Assembly: GCF_025151215.1 (NCBI RefSeq)
Contig: NZ_CP102286.1
Coordinates: 2,108,001-2,172,000 of the forward strand
Reading direction: 5' to 3'
Length of the DNA: 64,000 bases
Origin: Parabacteroides merdae ATCC 43184
GTDB lineage: Bacteria > Bacteroidota > Bacteroidia > Bacteroidales > Tannerellaceae
In this document: positions 1-9,270 of the stretch, one piece after another
Layout: every line of letters starts with the position of its first letter
Numbering within the stretch: the stretch's first letter is position 1
Translations under genes and position numbers: made by a program
The notes under the pieces: model-generated
Databases searched by the model: none
What the model was told of the DNA's origin: nothing
Seen by the model: only the letters and a program-made list of their open reading frames with translations

Positions 1-1623
1 GGCCAAACGCTTCAACCGTTCGGTGTAATCCTCTCGGCCACGTGTCTCCCCCTCTTTATCGCATCCGGCCAAGCGGCGGATGAACTCGGCTTCCCGGTCA
101 TGGATGGCATACCAGAACAAAAGATAGCGGTAACTGATATCCAGCCGCACCGCCATATCTTCCGTATAAGGAAGGGCATTGTATTCCGGATTGGCAACCA
201 ACTTGTCATAGCATGCCTTAAAATCTTCCGTCTGCTCCCAGCCGCATATCACATCTTCATAGCTTGGATGTTTTTGAAATTTACGGAGCAGTTTACTCAG
301 AAAACCTTTATCCGCCATCTCTTTTCCATATTGTTTGAGACTGGCAACATTCAAGCAGGTTCCAATCTCATCCCGCATCTTCCTCATTTGCCTGCGAAGG
401 AAACGCTGGCATGCAACTTCATCCCGGCAAGATGTCTGAAAGAAACGATTGAAATGTTCCAGATAGAACCCGCGATATTCTTCCAACCGGGCAGGATCGT
501 CATAATCATTCGGAAAGCCTTCACCTTTCGTATTGAACATCATTTTGTACTGATCCTTTTGTTCGTCTTTGCCTGACAGATACAATCCCAACGTATCCAA
601 ACCGGGCAGCCAGCGGAGAGTCAACAGGTTTGCAGGCTTATCGCCAGAAGGCTGTTCGATCTTGAAATCTTTCAGGATATTGGTAATCGCCTGGTTATTG
701 GCGGAACTGGCTACGATGATATCCTGATCATCAGGATGCTCCAGTACGGCATGGACGATCCGGTTGGCAATCACCGTCTGTAAAAAGGTCGTCTTGCCTG
801 TTCCCGGAGGTCCGTTAACGGCAAAGATATCGGAACTGTCCGGGTCCGTATACATGGCAAGCGTCTCACGCTGGGAGACGGACAGCGGAAACTCGCCGCT
901 CATCTGTGCCCAATGGTCTTTATTGCAATAAACTTGCTGTCTATCCGGCACAGGCAGCAATGTTTCCAGCTTTTTACGGATCAGAAGTTCCAGTAACGGA
1001 TGGGAAGATTTACTTTCCAATAGCTTGTCATACAAGTTGATGATCTTTTGTGCCATTCCTCGTCCGGGAGCTTTCACGACAATGATTTCAGGCTTGTCGG
1101 CATAATTCATTTCCCGGAAAGTCAAGCCGGTCGCATCTTGGAACAGTTTTTCGCAGGCACTCCAATATATCTTCCAGTCCGTCTCTTCGGTATCGAACTC
1201 GCTCAAGAGCCGGTCCACATTCGAAAGGGATGCAATCGTTCTGTCATTGCGCGCATTCGGAGACAAAAACTTACGGACAAAAACCGGAATACGTTCAGAC
1301 TTGTTGTCGCAGACCTGAAAAGTGCCGTCCGGCAACAATGTCGCGGAAATCAGGAAGGGGTACTCCGGAGTATTCTGTCCGGAAGCCCACCCGTTTTCGT
1401 ACTCAGGAAGAAAGACACAAGGAGCAATCTGTATTTTACGTTTCTCGTCATCCGTCTTTTGCTTCCCTTTCGGGAAAAGCAAGGGAATGTCTTTGCGAAG
1501 TATAAATTCCGGAACCTTGTCACCTATCCGCAATGTAACCCGCGCTTCTTTCTTTAGCGACCTGCTCCTTCGTTCGGCATCCAGCAGGCAGTTTTTCCAG
1601 TATTTCAGTAGTTTTTTGTCCAT
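1..1623 (-). CDS. Superfamily I helicase-like AAA ATPase, 3' part cut by window edge
   Basis: The reading frame is open from an ATG at 1623 to the window edge, giving 541 residues without a stop. It begins MDKKLLKYWKNCLLD and carries a clear Walker A motif, GPPGTGKTT, at about residues 271-279, followed by a stretch (DIIVASSANNQAITNIL) typical of superfamily I motif Ia. This resembles the large AAA_11/AAA_12 DNA/RNA helicases. The N-terminal 250 residues have no motif I recognise. The gene follows the lipoprotein gene at 1653-2321 by 29 bases on the same strand, so the two are probably co-transcribed. The later helicase motifs lie outside the window, so substrate (DNA or RNA) and role are unknown. 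Confident of an ATPase of this class, not of its function. Confidence 0.75.
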   Translation of the reverse strand, partial: MDKKLLKYWKNCLLDAERRSRSLKKEARVTLRIGDKVPEFILRKDIPLLFPKGKQKTDDEKRKIQIAPCVFLPEYENGWASGQNTPEYPFLISATLLPDGTFQVCDNKSERIPVFVRKFLSPNARNDRTIASLSNVDRLLSEFDTEETDWKIYWSACEKLFQDATGLTFREMNYADKPEIIVVKAPGRGMAQKIINLYDKLLESKSSHPLLELLIRKKLETLLPVPDRQQVYCNKDHWAQMSGEFPLSVSQRETLAMYTDPDSSDIFAVNGPPGTGKTTFLQTVIANRIVHAVLEHPDDQDIIVASSANNQAITNILKDFKIEQPSGDKPANLLTLRWLPGLDTLGLYLSGKDEQKDQYKMMFNTKGEGFPNDYDDPARLEEYRGFYLEHFNRFFQTSCRDEVACQRFLRRQMRKMRDEIGTCLNVASLKQYGKEMADKGFLSKLLRKFQKHPSYEDVICGWEQTEDFKACYDKLVANPEYNALPYTEDMAVRLDISYRYLLFWYAIHDREAEFIRRLAGCDKEGETRGREDYTERLKRLA

Positions 1624-1652
1624 TCGATCAGTAAGCCGTTTGTTGTCTCTTT

Positions 1653-2321
1653 CTATTTCTTTTCCCGGACGGTTATATGAAAACAACCTTGCTTGCGTTC
1701 GTGTTTGACATAGCAACGCTCTTCCCGTTTCAAATCACGCAAAACCATTGCCAATACCATTTTCAACCGGTCTTTGTCGATATTCAGAGTATCGCTCTCG
1801 TCTACTTTGGTATAACGGGCCCAGGAGACATCAAAAGTCGTTCCGTAGCGGTGGGCCGAGTTTTGGGAGGAATTGGTATTTCTCTTTTTCAGGTTCTTGA
1901 CATCATCGACCGTACGGGTGACACTGGTCACTTTGATTTTATAGACCGAAGCATTCAGATTGCGTAAGGAATCCTGGAAATTATGCCCGATATCTTCCAG
2001 CAACTGTGCTGCCGAAGGGATCAGATATGGGATGGAATGCGTCAGCTTTTCCACTTCATAATACTCATTGGTTTCGATCTCTTCCATCTCCTTTTTTACT
2101 TTCTCCGCTTCTTCACGGTTCGATGCCGGTTTGATGCCGATACGTTTCGCTTCGGCCAGATGTACATCGTTCAGGTCTTTGAAATCGCGGTTATAGCTTC
2201 CGTTATACCAGATACGTTTCAACTCTCCGCGTTCTTCCTTTTTTCCACAAGACGAACATATCACTGCCACCGAGCAAGCAGCCACTATCAACCCGATACT
2301 ACATATTATCTTTTTCATCAT
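1653..2321 (-). CDS. Lipoprotein with M15-peptidase-like motif (DUF5715-like)
   Basis: Protein of 222 residues starting MMKKIICSIG. A longer frame opens at 2351 but would put ten residues before the signal peptide. The N-terminus is a lipoprotein signal with lipobox ICSSC (Cys25), so the product should be anchored to a membrane facing the periplasm. The motif SAHRYGTTFDVSW near the middle matches the S-x-H-x-x-G-x-x-x-D metal-binding pattern of D-Ala-D-Ala carboxypeptidase/VanY (M15) folds, which suggests a cell-wall peptidase or a relative. I recall this architecture as DUF5715 in Bacteroidetes; the peptidase activity is inferred. It lies upstream of, and probably in one transcript with, the helicase-like gene. 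Confidence 0.65.
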   Translation of the reverse strand: MMKKIICSIGLIVAACSVAVICSSCGKKEERGELKRIWYNGSYNRDFKDLNDVHLAEAKRIGIKPASNREEAEKVKKEMEEIETNEYYEVEKLTHSIPYLIPSAAQLLEDIGHNFQDSLRNLNASVYKIKVTSVTRTVDDVKNLKKRNTNSSQNSAHRYGTTFDVSWARYTKVDESDTLNIDKDRLKMVLAMVLRDLKREERCYVKHERKQGCFHITVREKK

Positions 2322-2338
2322 TTTTCTTTTAGCGGAAA

Positions 2339-2346
2339 CAAAAGTA
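2339..2346 (-). promoter_or_regulatory. Bacteroidetes -7 box for the lipoprotein-helicase pair
   Basis: TACTTTTG on the minus strand matches the TAnnTTTG -7 consensus. It lies 17 bases before the ATG at 2321, so the leader would be very short. No clear -33 TTTG is visible. Confidence 0.4.
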
Positions 2347-2379
2347 ACCAAGATTCACTGATTTCAAAATATTTATGAC

Positions 2380-2387
2380 TATTTTTG
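2380..2387 (+). promoter_or_regulatory. -7 box for the toxin-antitoxin operon
   Basis: TATTTTTG matches TAnnTTTG and lies 34 bases before the antitoxin ATG at 2422. It is divergent from the lipoprotein promoter, and the two share about 100 bases of intergenic DNA. Confidence 0.4.
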
Positions 2388-2421
2388 TGAATTCTGAATA
2401 TAAACCCAAATAGTTAATTGT

Positions 2422-2664
2422 ATGGACGCATTGGAATTAAAACTGTCACTTATCGAACAACTGAAAACGATCGACGATGTAAAACTGTTGACACAGATCA
2501 AAAATTTGATCAGCATAGCAACAGAAAAGAAAGAAACGCGCTATCCGGCACAGATGACGCTGGACGAATTAAAGGAAGTGTTGAAGAAATCGAGAGAAGA
2601 ATCCAAAAAAGGATTAGGTATGACAACGGAAGAATTACGTAAACGATACCCACTATGCGAATAA
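2422..2664 (+). CDS. Antitoxin-like small protein of a type II toxin-antitoxin pair
   Basis: Protein of 80 residues, highly charged and predicted mostly helical, beginning MDALELKLSLIEQL. It has the layout of short Bacteroidetes antitoxins: an N-terminal helical region, then a Lys/Glu-rich tail (LKEVLKKSREESKKGLGMTTEELRKRYP) of the kind that binds the toxin. No DNA-binding fold can be named with confidence. Its last ten bases overlap the start of the RelE/ParE-type gene, which is the usual antitoxin-first arrangement and implies translational coupling. The function is inferred mainly from the partner. It should neutralise the toxin and probably autorepress the promoter at 2380. Confidence 0.6.
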   Translation: MDALELKLSLIEQLKTIDDVKLLTQIKNLISIATEKKETRYPAQMTLDELKEVLKKSREESKKGLGMTTEELRKRYPLCE

Positions 2665-2969
2665 TAATAAAGTGGTTACCTCAAGCCATTACCTTACTTG
2701 ACAACATCTACAGATTCTACAGTGAAAAAAGCCAGACCGCAGCTATCCGTTTATACAACAGACTATTGGATTCTGCCGAACCTTTACGCATTTTTCCGCA
2801 AGCGGGCCCTATCGAACCGTTACTGAAAGGATATGATTGTGAATTTCGTTCCCTTGTCGTCGAAAAACATTACAAGCTGATTTACACGGTTACCGACGAA
2901 CTAATCGAAATCCATGCCGTTTGGGATTGCCGCCAGGAAGGATGGCACCTGCAAGAAATGTTCAAATAA
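2655..2969 (+). CDS. RelE/ParE-superfamily toxin
   Basis: Protein of 104 residues beginning MRIIIKWLPQAITLLDNIYRFY. The pattern WxxxAxxxLxxIxxFYxE, then IRLYNRLLDSAEPLRIFPQAGP, then GYDCEFRSLVVEKHYKLIYTVTDELIEIHAVWDCRQ, is the classic ParE/RelE plasmid-stabilisation fold: two helices, then a beta sheet with Arg and Tyr before the C-terminal WDCRQ. Family members either poison gyrase (ParE) or cut ribosome-bound mRNA (RelE). The sequence alone does not decide which. The start overlaps the antitoxin by ten bases. It is chromosomal and next to a housekeeping operon, so it may be a stability module or a remnant of past transfer. Confidence 0.8.
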   Translation: MRIIIKWLPQAITLLDNIYRFYSEKSQTAAIRLYNRLLDSAEPLRIFPQAGPIEPLLKGYDCEFRSLVVEKHYKLIYTVTDELIEIHAVWDCRQEGWHLQEMFK

Positions 2970-3026
2970 TCTTCGTGAAGAGACAACAAAATGCCCCACA
3001 ATTTATCTTTACATAAAGAATATTAC

Positions 3027-3034
3027 TAATTTTG
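3027..3034 (+). promoter_or_regulatory. -7 box for the phoH operon
   Basis: TAATTTTG matches TAnnTTTG and lies 58 bases before the phoH ATG. It is the only good match between the toxin gene and phoH. Confidence 0.4.
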
Positions 3035-3092
3035 TCTGCCTGAACGAGAGTGGTAGAAAACTCGCGACAAAGGCAAAACTAAAACAAATTGA

Positions 3093-4115
3093 ATGATTGA
3101 ACGAATTTATATTCTTGAGAGCGTAGACCCGGTTATATTCTACGGAGTAAACAATGTCAACATGCAGTTGATCAAGACATTGTTCCCCAAGCTACGCATT
3201 GTGGCAAGGGGAAATGTGATGAAAGTGATAGGAGACGAAGACGAATCGGAGCTCTTTCTCAAGAAAATTCGCGAGGTAGAAAAATATTGTGAGGAATTCA
3301 ACTCGCTGAGCGAAGATGTCATACTGGACATCATCAAAGGCAAAGCCCCGGTGATCACCAAACAAGAGAACCTGATCATTCACGGGATGAACGGCAAACC
3401 GATCGTCGCCCGCACGGAAAACCAGCAACGCCTAGTCAAAGCATTCGAAGAAAACGACCTCGTCTTTGCCACGGGCCCTGCCGGAACAGGTAAGACATTC
3501 GTCGCCATAGCCCTCGCCGTTAAAGCACTTAAAAACAAAGAAATCCGCAAGATCATCCTAAGCCGTCCGGCAGTAGAGGCCGGTGAGAAATTAGGATTCC
3601 TCCCCGGCGAGATGAAGGACAAACTCGACCCGTACCTCCAACCTCTGTATGACGCCCTGCAAGACATGGTTCCCGGGGCCAAGCTGAAGGAATACATGGA
3701 GAACAACGTGATCCAGATCGCCCCCCTAGCCTTCATGCGCGGGCGGACGTTGAACGATGCGGTCATCATCCTCGACGAAGCGCAGAACACGACGACCCAC
3801 CAGATCAAGATGTTCCTCACCCGCCTCGGAATGAATGCAAAAATGATCATTACCGGAGACGTGACACAGATCGACCTGCCGCCGACAGCGACCTCCGGTC
3901 TCGTACAGGCCATGCAAATCCTGAAAGGCGTAAAGGGAATCGGCAAAGTCGAATTCGAGAAAAAGGACATTGTCCGCCATAAACTCGTCCAACGTATCGT
4001 CGAAGCCTACGACAAATTCGACAGCAAGCATGGCAAAGGCGGTTCGAGAACCGTCTCCAAGGAACAGCAAGAAGAGATAAAGAACAATATTAATAACAGT
4101 CAGGACGCCCGATAA
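3093..4115 (+). CDS. phoH: PhoH family ATPase
   Basis: Cytoplasmic P-loop protein of 340 residues, a normal length for the PhoH/YbeZ family. An N-terminal KH-like segment (residues 1-90) precedes the ATPase core. Walker A is GPAGTGKT at residues 128-135, and Walker B is IILDEAQN at about 225-232, followed by the ITGDVTQIDLP motif typical of the family. PhoH/YbeZ proteins are thought to act with YbeY in ribosome and RNA quality control. It is the first gene of a compact operon with purC (21-base gap), ubiE and aroE. The C-terminus is Gln/Asn/Lys-rich and probably disordered. Confidence 0.95.
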   Translation: MIERIYILESVDPVIFYGVNNVNMQLIKTLFPKLRIVARGNVMKVIGDEDESELFLKKIREVEKYCEEFNSLSEDVILDIIKGKAPVITKQENLIIHGMNGKPIVARTENQQRLVKAFEENDLVFATGPAGTGKTFVAIALAVKALKNKEIRKIILSRPAVEAGEKLGFLPGEMKDKLDPYLQPLYDALQDMVPGAKLKEYMENNVIQIAPLAFMRGRTLNDAVIILDEAQNTTTHQIKMFLTRLGMNAKMIITGDVTQIDLPPTATSGLVQAMQILKGVKGIGKVEFEKKDIVRHKLVQRIVEAYDKFDSKHGKGGSRTVSKEQQEEIKNNINNSQDAR

Positions 4116-4136
4116 GCGCCCCATAAAAACAAAGAT

Positions 4137-5084
4137 ATGAAGAAGGCATTAACAAAAACAGACTTCAATTTCCCAGGACAGAAGAGTGTCTATCATGGTA
4201 AAGTACGCGATGTGTACAACATCAACGACGATGTATTGGTGATGGTTGCAACAGACCGTATCTCGGCATTCGACGTAGTCCTGCCGGAAGGTATCCCTTA
4301 CAAAGGACAGATGCTGAACCAGATCGCAGCCAAATTCCTGGATGCAACTACCGACATCTGCCCGAACTGGAAACTGGCTACTCCCGATCCGATGGTGACC
4401 GTAGGCGTGATGTGCCAGGGATTTCCTGTTGAAATGATCGTACGCGGCTACCTCTGCGGAAGTGCATGGCGTGCTTATAAGAGCGGCGTGCGTGAAATCT
4501 GCGGTGTAAAACTGCCGGAAGGCATGCGTGAAAACGAACGTTTCCCCGAACCGATCGTTACCCCGACGACAAAAGCCGAGATCGGCGAACACGATGCCGA
4601 CATCTCCAAGGAAGAAATCCTGGCTAAAGGTCTGGCCACTCCCGAAGAATACGAACTGTTGGAAAAATACACGCTCGCCCTCTTCAAACGCGGTACGGAA
4701 ATTGCTGCCGAACGCGGCTTGATCCTTGTCGACACAAAGTACGAATTCGGCAAGCATGGCGGCAAGATCTACCTGATGGACGAAATCCATACACCGGACT
4801 CTTCCCGCTATTTCTACAGCGAAGGCTACGAAGAACGTTTTGCCAAAGGCGAACCGCAGAAGCAACTCTCCAAAGAGTTTGTCCGCGAATGGCTGATGGA
4901 AAACGATTTCCAAGGCAAGGCTGGCCAGAAAGTTCCCGAAATGACTCCGGCTATCGTAGACGGTATCAGCGAACGTTATATCGAACTGTATGAACACATC
5001 ACAGGCGAGAAGTTCGAAAAAGGCGATACGGACAATCTCCTTTCCCGTATCGAAAAGAACGTAACCGAATATCTCAACAAATAA
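4137..5084 (+). CDS. purC: Phosphoribosylaminoimidazole-succinocarboxamide synthase
   Basis: Enzyme of 315 residues that joins CAIR and aspartate with ATP to give SAICAR in de novo purine synthesis. The family signature is intact: [11 protein letters not shown] near the start, [20 protein letters not shown] for substrate binding, [20 protein letters not shown], and [13 protein letters not shown] for the metal/aspartate site. The length fits the longer PurC form of Bacteroidetes and yeast rather than the ~240-residue form of E. coli. It sits between phoH and ubiE with short gaps (21 and 11 bases), so all three share a transcript. Confidence 0.97.
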   Translation: MKKALTKTDFNFPGQKSVYHGKVRDVYNINDDVLVMVATDRISAFDVVLPEGIPYKGQMLNQIAAKFLDATTDICPNWKLATPDPMVTVGVMCQGFPVEMIVRGYLCGSAWRAYKSGVREICGVKLPEGMRENERFPEPIVTPTTKAEIGEHDADISKEEILAKGLATPEEYELLEKYTLALFKRGTEIAAERGLILVDTKYEFGKHGGKIYLMDEIHTPDSSRYFYSEGYEERFAKGEPQKQLSKEFVREWLMENDFQGKAGQKVPEMTPAIVDGISERYIELYEHITGEKFEKGDTDNLLSRIEKNVTEYLNK

Positions 5085-5095
5085 GATAAACGGAT

Positions 5096-5863
5096 ATGGC
5101 GAAGTACGGTTCAGAACAGATTCTACCCTACAACAACGAGGAGCACAAAACGACACAAGTCAGGCGCATGTTTGACTCCATCGCCGGTACATACGATCAG
5201 CTGAACCATACGCTCTCGCTGGGTATCGACAAAATATGGCGCAGGAAAGGAATCGCTTTCCTGCGTCCTTTTTCTCCCGCCTCAATTCTCGATATCGCCA
5301 CAGGCACGGGGGATCTGGCCATCTCCATGCACCGCCGCCTGAAAGCCGACCGCATCATCGGGGCCGACATCTCGGAGGGCATGATGGAAGTCGGACGGCA
5401 GAAAGTCGCTGAAGCGGGATTGTCGGACCACATCACGTTCGAATACCAGGACTGCACGGCACTGACCTATCCGGACAACTCGTTCGACGCCGTCACCGCC
5501 GCATTCGGAGTACGGAATTTCGAAAACATAGAACAAGGTATCACCGAGATGTACCGGGTTCTGAAGCCGGGGGGCCATCTGATGATCCTGGAACTGTCCT
5601 CACCGGTACATTTCCCGATGAAGCAACTCTACAACATCTATTCGAAAGTCGTGATCCCTACCGTCGGGCGCCTGCTATCAAAAGAGCATACAGCCTACAG
5701 TTACCTGCCGGCCTCCATCAAAGTCGTTCCACAAGGGAAGGTCATGACCGACCTGCTCAGCCGGGTAGGTTTCAGCGAAGCCCGTTCGCACACTTTCACC
5801 TTCGGCATTTGTTCGCTATACACGGGCAGCAAGGGCGGTTCGCAAACCACCCCAACAGTATAA
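5096..5863 (+). CDS. ubiE: Demethylmenaquinone methyltransferase (UbiE/MenG)
   Basis: SAM-dependent C-methyltransferase of 255 residues for the last step of menaquinone synthesis. The UbiE signature [29 protein letters not shown] lies at residues 22-50, the SAM-binding glycine motif [12 protein letters not shown] at 64-75, and the post-motif [15 protein letters not shown] further on. In an anaerobe that uses menaquinone the product is menaquinone, so MenG is an equally good name. The start ATG lies 11 bases after the purC stop. It is followed 21 bases later by aroE in the same operon. Confidence 0.95.
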   Translation: MAKYGSEQILPYNNEEHKTTQVRRMFDSIAGTYDQLNHTLSLGIDKIWRRKGIAFLRPFSPASILDIATGTGDLAISMHRRLKADRIIGADISEGMMEVGRQKVAEAGLSDHITFEYQDCTALTYPDNSFDAVTAAFGVRNFENIEQGITEMYRVLKPGGHLMILELSSPVHFPMKQLYNIYSKVVIPTVGRLLSKEHTAYSYLPASIKVVPQGKVMTDLLSRVGFSEARSHTFTFGICSLYTGSKGGSQTTPTV

Positions 5864-5884
5864 ATCATCTTAAATTTACAGGTC

Positions 5885-6625
5885 ATGCAAAAATATGGTT
5901 TAATAGGATATCCCCTCGGACACTCTTTTTCAAAGAACTACTTCAACCAGAAGTTCGAATCCGAGAACATTGATGCAACTTATCTGAACTTCGAGATCCC
6001 GAACATCAAAGATCTGAAGACTGTATTAAAAGAGAACCCGGAATTGAACGGTCTGAATGTCACCATCCCCTACAAGGAACAAGTCATTCCCTACTTGGAT
6101 GACCTGGACGAAGACGCTCGCTTGATCGGAGCCGTCAACGTCATCAAATTTACGAAAGGCCTCTTCGGCAAAAAACTGAAAGGCTACAACTCCGACATCA
6201 TCGGCTTCAAGCGCTCCATCGAACCGCTCCTGAACGAAACACATCGCAAAGCCTTGATCCTGGGAACGGGTGGTGCGTCAAAAGCAGTCTTCCAAGGATT
6301 AAAACAATTGGGTGTCGGCGCCACGCTGGTTTCCCGTAAACCGAAAGAGCACTGCATCACCTATGAAGAAATCACTCCGAAGACAATGCAGCAGTACACC
6401 GTCATCGTCAATACGACCCCGTTAGGCATGTACCCGAATATCAACGCATGTCCCGACATTCCTTACGACCTGCTCACCCCGGACCATCTGTTGTACGACC
6501 TTCTGTACAACCCGGATGAAACTCTCTTCATGAAGAAAGGGAAAGAAAAAGGAGCCGTCGTCAAGAACGGCCTTGAAATGCTCCTGCTACAAGCATTCGC
6601 GGCTTGGGAAATCTGGCAGAAATAA
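5885..6625 (+). CDS. aroE: Shikimate dehydrogenase
   Basis: NADPH-dependent enzyme of 246 residues that reduces 3-dehydroshikimate to shikimate in aromatic amino acid synthesis. Substrate-binding residues are seen in PLGHSFSKNYF (Ser14, Ser16). The catalytic lysine is in NVTIPYK (Lys64). DARLIGAVNVI and YNSDIIGF carry further substrate contacts, and GTGGASKAV is the nucleotide loop. It is about 20-30 residues shorter than the E. coli enzyme, which is usual for Bacteroidetes copies. It is the last gene of the phoH operon and is followed by a hairpin at 6643-6683. Confidence 0.95.
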   Translation: MQKYGLIGYPLGHSFSKNYFNQKFESENIDATYLNFEIPNIKDLKTVLKENPELNGLNVTIPYKEQVIPYLDDLDEDARLIGAVNVIKFTKGLFGKKLKGYNSDIIGFKRSIEPLLNETHRKALILGTGGASKAVFQGLKQLGVGATLVSRKPKEHCITYEEITPKTMQQYTVIVNTTPLGMYPNINACPDIPYDLLTPDHLLYDLLYNPDETLFMKKGKEKGAVVKNGLEMLLLQAFAAWEIWQK

Positions 6626-6642
6626 AGCATAGCTTTACGACT

Positions 6643-6683
6643 CCTAACCCATAGCATTAGAAGGCATAACCCTATGGGTTAGG
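6643..6683. terminator. Bidirectional hairpin between aroE and the PPTase gene
   Basis: CCTAACCCATAG (6643-6654) pairs perfectly with CTATGGGTTAGG (6672-6683) across a 17-base loop. It lies between two convergent genes. No long U-tract follows, so termination strength is uncertain. The left half belongs to a repeat seen again near 28057. Confidence 0.55.
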
Positions 6684-6712
6684 ATATATATACCGATACT
6701 GAAAAAAACAAT

Positions 6713-7330
6713 TCAACTCCGGGTTAATACGAAATCGGGGGTGACAAGGTAGTCCAACCGATAAACCGCCCCTTCTTCCGTACGGGTTTCATAGACGGTG
6801 AAACTCCCTTCTTCCGCATAGGGAAACGGACGGACATGCAGATGGTGAAGGAAGTCGACTTCTTCCTGCCCGATCATCTTGAAAAGCGTCTCTTTTGCAC
6901 ACCAATGAAGCAACAAGTGCTCCGTCTCGTGCTCTTTGTCGATACCCGCCTCTTCTTCCGGATTCATAAAGCGACTGCGTATCCTCGACACCCTCCCGGA
7001 ATGGTATTCGATGTCGATACCGGCGGCAGGACGGTTCTGCAACAGAACGGCGGCATAACCTTTCGTATGGGAAATGCTGATATGCAAAGACGAGCCGGAC
7101 AGGTAAGGCGCACCGTTCGGACGATAGGCTACGCAGACCGGGCCGCCCGTAAGCTCCTGCAAAAGCACACGGCAGGCAAGCCATTCCCGGCGACGCTGCT
7201 CCGTACGGATCAGCTCCAGCTGCGGAAGATATTCTTCCCTGTTCCGCAAAAGGGACAGAAGCACTTCGGAAGACTCCTCGATCTTCCAGATTCCCCACAA
7301 CGGACCGGTATGTTTCATCAGGAGAGGCAT
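6713..7330 (-). CDS. 4'-phosphopantetheinyl transferase superfamily protein
   Basis: Protein of about 205 residues of the Sfp/AcpT type, which moves the phosphopantetheine arm from CoA to a serine of a carrier protein. The two defining motifs are present: GIDIE (Mg binding) and WCAKETLFKMIG (the W-x-x-KE motif). I chose the ATG at 7330 because it overlaps the gldD stop as TAATG; a GTG at 7342 in the same frame would add four residues. It is the last gene of the mutY-ssb-gldE-gldD operon. The carrier protein target is not in the window. Confidence 0.85.
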   Translation of the reverse strand: MPLLMKHTGPLWGIWKIEESSEVLLSLLRNREEYLPQLELIRTEQRRREWLACRVLLQELTGGPVCVAYRPNGAPYLSGSSLHISISHTKGYAAVLLQNRPAAGIDIEYHSGRVSRIRSRFMNPEEEAGIDKEHETEHLLLHWCAKETLFKMIGQEEVDFLHHLHVRPFPYAEEGSFTVYETRTEEGAVYRLDYLVTPDFVLTRS

Positions 7331-7905
7331 TATTTCTTCCACTCAAAAGATTGGATCAGTTCTACGATATCCTGTTTCAGATATCGGGTGACGGGAGCCA
7401 GCGAATCTGCATTCGGGATACAATCATAATACAAAGCTCCCCGGAAAAAATGCGAGACACTGTCGGTCAACATAAATTGCAATGGCGAAGCGGATTCGCC
7501 ATCCAGCATGAAAAGCGAACCATAAACCGAAGCCTCCGGATTGCTGTACGCCTGCATCTTGATCCGTTCCGGATATTTCGATTGCCGGACAACCAACGCG
7601 CGACACTCCTCCTCCGCCCTGCCCAGCGTAGCCGGAGTGATAGGGAAATAGCTGCAATAGAGCTTCACGTTCAACTGCGGATAAGAGAGATTGATCCACC
7701 CTGCCGGATTCCCGACCGGAGGCAACTCCACCTCTGCCCATCTGGAAAGCCGGAAAGTATAAGGTAAATCCCTTACCGGAAGTGCCTGGTAGGAAGGGGC
7801 AGGCGGTTCGATACGGAAATAGCCGCGCGGCTTCGGTGTATATTCCGTACAGGAAACACACAAGGCCAACAGCCCCCCACACACTATACCGGTTGACATA
7901 CGCAT
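7330..7905 (-). CDS. gldD: Gliding-motility-type lipoprotein GldD
   Basis: Lipoprotein of 191 residues. A short signal peptide ends in a lipobox (LCVSC, Cys19), followed by TEYTPKPRGYFRIEPP, the hallmark start of GldD. The rest is a beta-rich domain (YTFRLSRWAEVELPP). GldD is needed for gliding in Flavobacterium, but is kept in non-gliding Bacteroidales, where its role is not settled. Its ATG overlaps the gldE stop as TAATG, and its stop overlaps the next start in the same way, so translation of the three genes is likely coupled. Confidence 0.9.
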   Translation of the reverse strand: MRMSTGIVCGGLLALCVSCTEYTPKPRGYFRIEPPAPSYQALPVRDLPYTFRLSRWAEVELPPVGNPAGWINLSYPQLNVKLYCSYFPITPATLGRAEEECRALVVRQSKYPERIKMQAYSNPEASVYGSLFMLDGESASPLQFMLTDSVSHFFRGALYYDCIPNADSLAPVTRYLKQDIVELIQSFEWKK

Positions 7906-9245
7906 TACTCCTCTTGCCGCTCCTTTCCTTGGTCCGAAATGCGGTTGAACTTGACTTTCAGGATACGGCGGTTATCGATCTCCAGAACCTGGAAACGATA
8001 GTCGTCATATTCGATGATCTCGCGGCGGCGAGGGAAGTCGCCTTTGATCTCCAACAGAAGGCCGGCAAGAGTTTCGACCTCCTCCGTCAGTTTGCCGAAT
8101 TCGGTAGGATCGGCATCGATCACACGGAAAAAGTCGGTCAGCAATATCTTGGCTTCAAAAATAAGACTGCCGTCCGCCAGGCGGATGAACTGCTTTTCAT
8201 CTTCGTCGTATTCATCGGAAATCTCTCCGACAATCTCTTCCAGGATATCCTCCATCGTCACAATACCGGAAGTTCCGCCAAACTCGTCCACCACGATCGC
8301 CATATGGATCTTGCTGGTACGGAATTCCTCCAGGAGATCGTCGATCTTCTTCGTCTCAGGCACGAAATAGGCCGGACGGATCAAGCTCTGCCAACGGAAC
8401 GTGTCAGGCTTCTCCACATACGGCAAAAGGTCTTTGATATACAGGATTCCCTTGATGTTATCCTCCGAATCGGCATAAACCGGAATACGGGAATAACCGG
8501 ATCGGATGATGAAATCGACCACGGTGCGGAAACTCGTCTTGATGTCGATATCCTCCATATCCAGGCGGGGCGTCATGATCTCGTCGGCAGTCTTGTTGTA
8601 GAACTTGATGATCTCCGAAAGCATCTCTTTCTCTTCCGGCATTTCGGTGGAAGTGAGTTCCAATGCTTTGGAAAGCTCGTCGACCGAAAGATCGTACTTC
8701 TTCTTGACTAACGCCTTGTTGATGACGCTGGTCGACGTGACCAATATGTTCGAAAGCGGCCGGCAGACACGCTCCACGACATTCAGTACAGGGGCCGAAC
8801 TGCGCACGAACCGCAGCGAGTTTTTCTGTGCATAAATCTTCGGCATGATCTCGCCGAACAACAAAAGGAGAAAGGTCAGGACGATCGTCTCCAGAATAAA
8901 GCCCAACATCGGGGCGGATGAGAAATCGACGATCGCGTTGATACCGTAGGTACAAAGCATGACGACAGCCACATTCACAAAGTTGTTGGCTATCAGGATA
9001 GCGGCGAGCAGGTACTCGGAACGGTCCAGCAAACGCTGGATTAATGGGTCTGAAGGTGCATTCTCTTCCCGGATGTCGTTGATATCACCCGGGGTTAACG
9101 AGAAAAATGCCACTTCGGAAGCCGACACAAAGCCGGAAACCAACAGCAGAAGAATTGCAAGGCTTAACGCTATTACAGGGCCTGCTGTGAGCGCCTGTAT
9201 AGTAACCTGGTCGAATAAGCCCGATAAATAATAGTCTGAGTCCAA
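7905..9245 (-). CDS. gldE: GldE, CorC/HlyC-type membrane protein with CBS domains
   Basis: Protein of 446 residues. The N-terminal part is a DUF21 membrane domain with several hydrophobic segments (ALSLAILLLLVSGFVSASEVAFF, LAAILIANNFVNVAVVML, FILETIVLTFLLLLFGE). Two CBS-like repeats and a C-terminal CorC_HlyC transporter-associated domain follow. Relatives are linked to metal ion homeostasis. GldE itself was named from the gliding locus of Flavobacterium and always neighbours gldD. The open frame begins with TTG at 9245 and there is no closer ATG, so a TTG start 25 bases after ssb is my choice. Confidence 0.9.
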   Translation of the reverse strand: MDSDYYLSGLFDQVTIQALTAGPVIALSLAILLLLVSGFVSASEVAFFSLTPGDINDIREENAPSDPLIQRLLDRSEYLLAAILIANNFVNVAVVMLCTYGINAIVDFSSAPMLGFILETIVLTFLLLLFGEIMPKIYAQKNSLRFVRSSAPVLNVVERVCRPLSNILVTSTSVINKALVKKKYDLSVDELSKALELTSTEMPEEKEMLSEIIKFYNKTADEIMTPRLDMEDIDIKTSFRTVVDFIIRSGYSRIPVYADSEDNIKGILYIKDLLPYVEKPDTFRWQSLIRPAYFVPETKKIDDLLEEFRTSKIHMAIVVDEFGGTSGIVTMEDILEEIVGEISDEYDEDEKQFIRLADGSLIFEAKILLTDFFRVIDADPTEFGKLTEEVETLAGLLLEIKGDFPRRREIIEYDDYRFQVLEIDNRRILKVKFNRISDQGKERQEE

Positions 9246-9270
9246 GGGGAACAGTATTAGTTAAACAATA

